From contig JBOHVS010000344.1 of NCBI GenBank assembly GCA_050735975.1, positions 1 to 7,951 on the forward strand: 7,951 nucleotides of DNA, written 5' to 3'. The notes below the pieces were generated by a model that saw only the letters and a program-made list of their open reading frames with translations, was not told the origin of the DNA and did not search any database. Of this stretch, positions 5,747 through 7,951 are shown piece after piece. Source of the DNA: DATMBL01 sp050735975 (lineage in GTDB: Bacteria > Desulfobacterota > Binatia > UBA9968). A program made the position numbers and the translations under genes. Position 1 is the stretch's first letter. Each line of letters starts with the position of its first letter.

Positions 5747-6526
5747 ATGAGCACGGTTACGGACCGTAGCGCTTTCCTCTGGTTGATGGGCTCATTGGTC
5801 ACGCTGGCTTGGTTTGCCTTATGGATCTGGGAGCGGTCTCCCTACGGCCGCTACCTCGATCATGATCAACTCGGCGCGATCGACGCAGATCCGAGCGGAA
5901 TCATTCTGGCCGCGGGGTTCTACGTTGCGGGATGGACGCTGATGACGTTCGCCATGATGCTTCCCACGACGCTCCCATTATTAGAGATTTTTCGGCGCCT
6001 GACTGCACGGCGCCCGGATAAAGGGCAACTCTTGACTCTCGTCATCGTGGGTTACCTGGCGGCTTGGTTGGGCTTCGGTATTGCCGCCCATCTCGGCGAC
6101 TGGGTCTTGCATGAGCTTGTCAAACACATCGAATGGCTCGGAGCGCGTTCGTGGGCAATCGGCGCAGTGACGCTCCTTGTGGCCGGGGGCTTTCAGTTCA
6201 CCCGTTTGAAATACCGCTGTCTGGACAAATGCCGCGCGCCGTTAAGCTTCGTGACCGAATACTGGCGCGGCCGTCATGACCATCGAAATGCGTTTTTACT
6301 TGGAGTCCATCACGGCATCTTTTGTGTCGGCTGTTGTTGGGCCTTGATGCTCTTGATGTTCGGTGTGGGTATCGGCAATGTCGGCTGGATGCTGGCATTA
6401 GGGGCGTTGATGGCCATCGAGAAGAATATGCCGTGGGGCCGCCAACTAAGCGCTCCCGCGGGTGTGGCGTTGCTAGGGTGCGGCGCCCTGATTTTGTTAA
6501 GCAATTCCTTTTTCAGCCAAGGCTAG
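5747..6526 (+). CDS. DUF2182 integral membrane protein (predicted metal-binding)
   Basis: This 259-residue inner-membrane protein of the DUF2182 family (described as predicted metal-binding membrane proteins) has no established function. Hydrophobic segments lie at about 10-28, 52-72, 95-115, 134-152, 182-208, 210-226 and 236-254. Family signatures are present in order: MTFAMMLPT (66-74); a YRCLDKCRAP motif (156-165) with Cys158 and Cys162; and GVHHGIFCVGCCWALMLLMF (186-205) with His188, His189, Cys193, Cys196 and Cys197. GALMAIEKNMPWG (219-231) follows. The paired Cys/His motifs next to helices suggest a metal or thiol site at the membrane face (inference). ATG 5747 is preferred because AGGG (5736-5739) lies seven bases before it; TTG 5708 would add 13 unconvincing residues. 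It follows the DUF1326 gene and converges on the MFS gene, with a 59-base gap. Confidence 0.87.
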   Translation: MSTVTDRSAFLWLMGSLVTLAWFALWIWERSPYGRYLDHDQLGAIDADPSGIILAAGFYVAGWTLMTFAMMLPTTLPLLEIFRRLTARRPDKGQLLTLVIVGYLAAWLGFGIAAHLGDWVLHELVKHIEWLGARSWAIGAVTLLVAGGFQFTRLKYRCLDKCRAPLSFVTEYWRGRHDHRNAFLLGVHHGIFCVGCCWALMLLMFGVGIGNVGWMLALGALMAIEKNMPWGRQLSAPAGVALLGCGALILLSNSFFSQG

Positions 6527-6534
6527 CCAAGCTA
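6516..6534 (+). repeat. Short tandem duplication across the DUF2182 stop codon
   Basis: GCCAAGGCTA (6516-6525) is followed at once by GCCAAGCTA (6526-6534), nine of ten bases the same with one G missing. The TAG stop (6524-6526) falls at the junction. CTAGC-CAA-GCTAG (6524-6536) can fold into a small hairpin, but no T-run follows. It looks like a replication-slippage duplication. Confidence 0.4.
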
Positions 6535-6585
6535 GACTCGCCCGGATAGCCGCTGCTTTTTTCAACAGCGCTGACCTCTCAGAAA

Positions 6586-7836
6586 TCATCGCCGGCCTGC
6601 CGCAAGCTTCAGCGAGTCCGGTAGGGCGCGGAGATGGCCCATAGCGGCCACTCCAAGAAATGGTCCCACACCCAAAACCGCGAACGCCCAACGCCAGTCT
6701 ACCCAGCTAACGACGACGGGAATTATCCAGATCGACGCCACCGTAAGAGCAAACCCGACGCAAGTCTGAATCGTCAGCACTGTGCCCACGTAAGCCGGAT
6801 GCGAGAGCTCAGTCACCGCCGTGGAGAATTGAGCCGAATCAGCAATGACCGTAATACCCCATAAAATAGCCACCGCGAGGGTGAGAGCAGGGGGGCCACC
6901 GAATGTGAAGCCGATCACGGTCGCGCAGAGACCGCTCAAACCCATGGCGGCCATCGTGAGAGTTGTGCGCCCCCAGCGATCCGAGATCACGCCGCCGATA
7001 TAGCAGCCGAGTCCGCCGATCGCGATGACAAAAAACGTTGCAACGCTTGGATGCATGCCAAAGTATTCGCCGGCGCCTCGACTCTGGATGCTTTCGGCGA
7101 GAAAAACTCCGATCCAGGCCCACATCGGATACAACTCCCACATGTGTCCGAAATAGCCGAAGCAAGCGAGCCTCAAGCCACGCTCGCGGAAGATGGCGCC
7201 AGCCATGCGAATATCAAACCGCGCGGCTGGAAAGCGGTAAGGACCTTCTCTGACTAACGCCAATATGATCGCGCAACTCAGGAGCGCGAGCAGCGACGCT
7301 GCGAGCAGAGTCTGGCGCCAGGGAAGGTCGGTGGTCCCGCGAATCAGATGCGGAGTCGCCGAACCGACGGTAAGAGCGCCGACCAATATTCCCATCGCCA
7401 CACCGCGACCGTCGCGAAACCAGGTCGCCATGATCTTCATCGCCGGCGGGTAGGCGCCTGCCATGCAGATGCCAGTGACGACGCGCAACGCCAACGCCGG
7501 TGCCAGGTTGTCAACCCATAGAGCAAGCGCGCCGTTTGCCACTGCGCTAATGCCTGCGCTGACCGCCATGAGAATCCGCGGGGAGTATATGTCCGGCAGG
7601 TTGCCAAGCGCGCTCAGGAGCGTTCCGACGATGAAGCCTAGCTGAACAGCGATGGTGAGTCCCGCCCGGCCGCTATCGCTGAGCTGCCACTCGCTCGAGA
7701 GGGCCGGAAGCACTGCAGTGGCGCTAAACCAGAGTGAAAGCGCAAGTAATTCAGCGATGGAAAGATATGTGAGCGCCCGCCAGCGTCGGCCCGTATCGGC
7801 CTCGTAAGCAGAGTGGATTGGTTCCCGGCTTGTCAT
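6586..7836 (-). CDS. Major facilitator superfamily (MFS) transporter
   Basis: This 416-residue inner-membrane permease shows a twelve-helix MFS pattern; the substrate is not recognisable. The loop between helices 2 and 3 has a degenerate signature (LGNLPDIYSPR, from about residue 77). The equivalent loop in the second half has the canonical GGVISDRWGR (281-290). Other subfamily features are TGICMAGAYPPAMKIMATWF, LVGALTVGSATPHLIRG and GYFGHMWELYPMWAWIGVFL. I associate these with a group of MFS proteins annotated near nitrate/nitrite- or cyanate-type permeases, without proof of substrate. ATG 7836 is preferred although its upstream sequence is a poor ribosome-binding site (GGG adjoining the ATG). 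The longer frame from GTG 7908 would add 24 residues and begins inside one of the palindromic upstream sites, so it is unlikely. The gene is transcribed towards the DUF2182 gene and is probably a separate unit. Confidence 0.9.
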   Translation of the reverse strand: MTSREPIHSAYEADTGRRWRALTYLSIAELLALSLWFSATAVLPALSSEWQLSDSGRAGLTIAVQLGFIVGTLLSALGNLPDIYSPRILMAVSAGISAVANGALALWVDNLAPALALRVVTGICMAGAYPPAMKIMATWFRDGRGVAMGILVGALTVGSATPHLIRGTTDLPWRQTLLAASLLALLSCAIILALVREGPYRFPAARFDIRMAGAIFRERGLRLACFGYFGHMWELYPMWAWIGVFLAESIQSRGAGEYFGMHPSVATFFVIAIGGLGCYIGGVISDRWGRTTLTMAAMGLSGLCATVIGFTFGGPPALTLAVAILWGITVIADSAQFSTAVTELSHPAYVGTVLTIQTCVGFALTVASIWIIPVVVSWVDWRWAFAVLGVGPFLGVAAMGHLRALPDSLKLAAGRR

Positions 7837-7843
7837 CCCAAAA

Positions 7844-7872
7844 AAGCTACTTAAGCAAAGAGGCCCCGTCAA
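7844..7872 (-). promoter_or_regulatory. Tentative promoter for the MFS gene
   Basis: Read on the minus strand, TTGACG (7872-7867) is followed after 17 bases by TAGCTT (7849-7844). The -35 is good and the -10 is poor. If real, transcription would begin almost at ATG 7836, giving a leaderless or near-leaderless message, which would fit the missing Shine-Dalgarno. The palindromes at 7897-7947 lie just upstream of it. Confidence 0.25.
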
Positions 7873-7896
7873 ATGAAAAAGTCGAACAACGCCACC

Positions 7897-7947
7897 GTGA
7901 GATCTCACGTCCAGCGCCGTGAGATCTCACAATTAGCGAGATCTCAC
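7897..7947. promoter_or_regulatory. Array of three GTGAGATCTCAC palindromes, likely operator sites
   Basis: GTGAGATCTCAC occurs at 7897-7908 and 7919-7930 as perfect 12-base palindromes. A third copy with one changed base (GCGAGATCTCAC) is at 7936-7947. Centre-to-centre spacings are 22 and 17 bases. Repeated dyads of this size upstream of a transporter are what a dimeric regulator would bind. The regulator is not in the window; it may be encoded to the right, perhaps divergently. The array may continue beyond the end. A dispersed repeat cluster is the alternative. Confidence 0.6.
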
Positions 7948-7951
7948 AACC

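Noticed and set aside
6551..6570. CGCTG...CAGCG inverted repeat in the convergent gap, with a T-run
   Set aside because: The T-run lies in the loop rather than after the stem, and the stem is only five base pairs, so it is not a supported terminator.
7837..7908. N-terminal extension of the MFS protein from GTG 7908
   Set aside because: The added 24 residues do not look like a transporter N-terminus, and the GTG lies inside a palindromic site that is repeated twice outside the frame.
7897..7947. Start of a CRISPR array
   Set aside because: The units are 12-base palindromes with uneven 10- and 5-base gaps, far too short for repeats and spacers.

Overview
The window looks like chromosomal DNA from an uncultured or poorly studied free-living bacterium. 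It is moderately GC-rich by eye, with densely packed genes and short intergenic gaps. Several gaps carry small dispersed repeats of the CTGA...AGT(C)GAAG type, which I associate with soil and sediment lineages such as deltaproteobacteria-like, Rokubacteria/NC10-like or Tectomicrobia-like genomes. That taxonomic guess is weak. No rRNA, tRNA, CRISPR array, insertion sequence or phage gene was seen.

Layout on the + strand: (1) the 3' half of a 2-oxoacid dehydrogenase E1 beta gene, cut by the window start (1-521); (2) an aldo/keto reductase with a complete catalytic tetrad (603-1502), with a hairpin over its stop codon; (3) a pyrimidine-rich stretch of degenerate 7-base repeats (1534-1639); (4) a ten-helix EamA/DMT-family transporter (1707-2567); (5) an intergenic repeat with two overlapping, mutually exclusive hairpins, followed by a sigma-70-like promoter; (6) a 650-residue FhlA-like sigma-54 activator with GAF, PAS, AAA+ and Fis-type HTH domains (2815-4767); (7) a second intergenic repeat remnant; (8) a DUF1326 protein with a CxCxxxCxC cluster and a near-perfect Shine-Dalgarno (5011-5613); and (9) a DUF2182 multi-helix membrane protein with conserved Cys and His motifs (5747-6526). 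On the - strand, converging on it, is an MFS permease (6586-7836). Three copies of a 12-base palindrome, GTGAGATCTCAC, lie upstream of that permease at the right edge of the window.

How the genes may work together: the first part is ordinary metabolism (oxoacid dehydrogenase, reductase, exporter) with no obvious shared pathway. The most distinctive unit is the DUF1326/DUF2182 pair, two families of unknown function that tend to be neighbours, lying directly behind an intact sigma-54 activator. The cysteine-rich motifs in both proteins suggest shared metal or thiol chemistry at the membrane. No convincing -24/-12 promoter was found in front of the pair, so regulation by the neighbouring activator is only a hypothesis. 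The palindrome array at the right edge looks like an operator and probably extends beyond the window.
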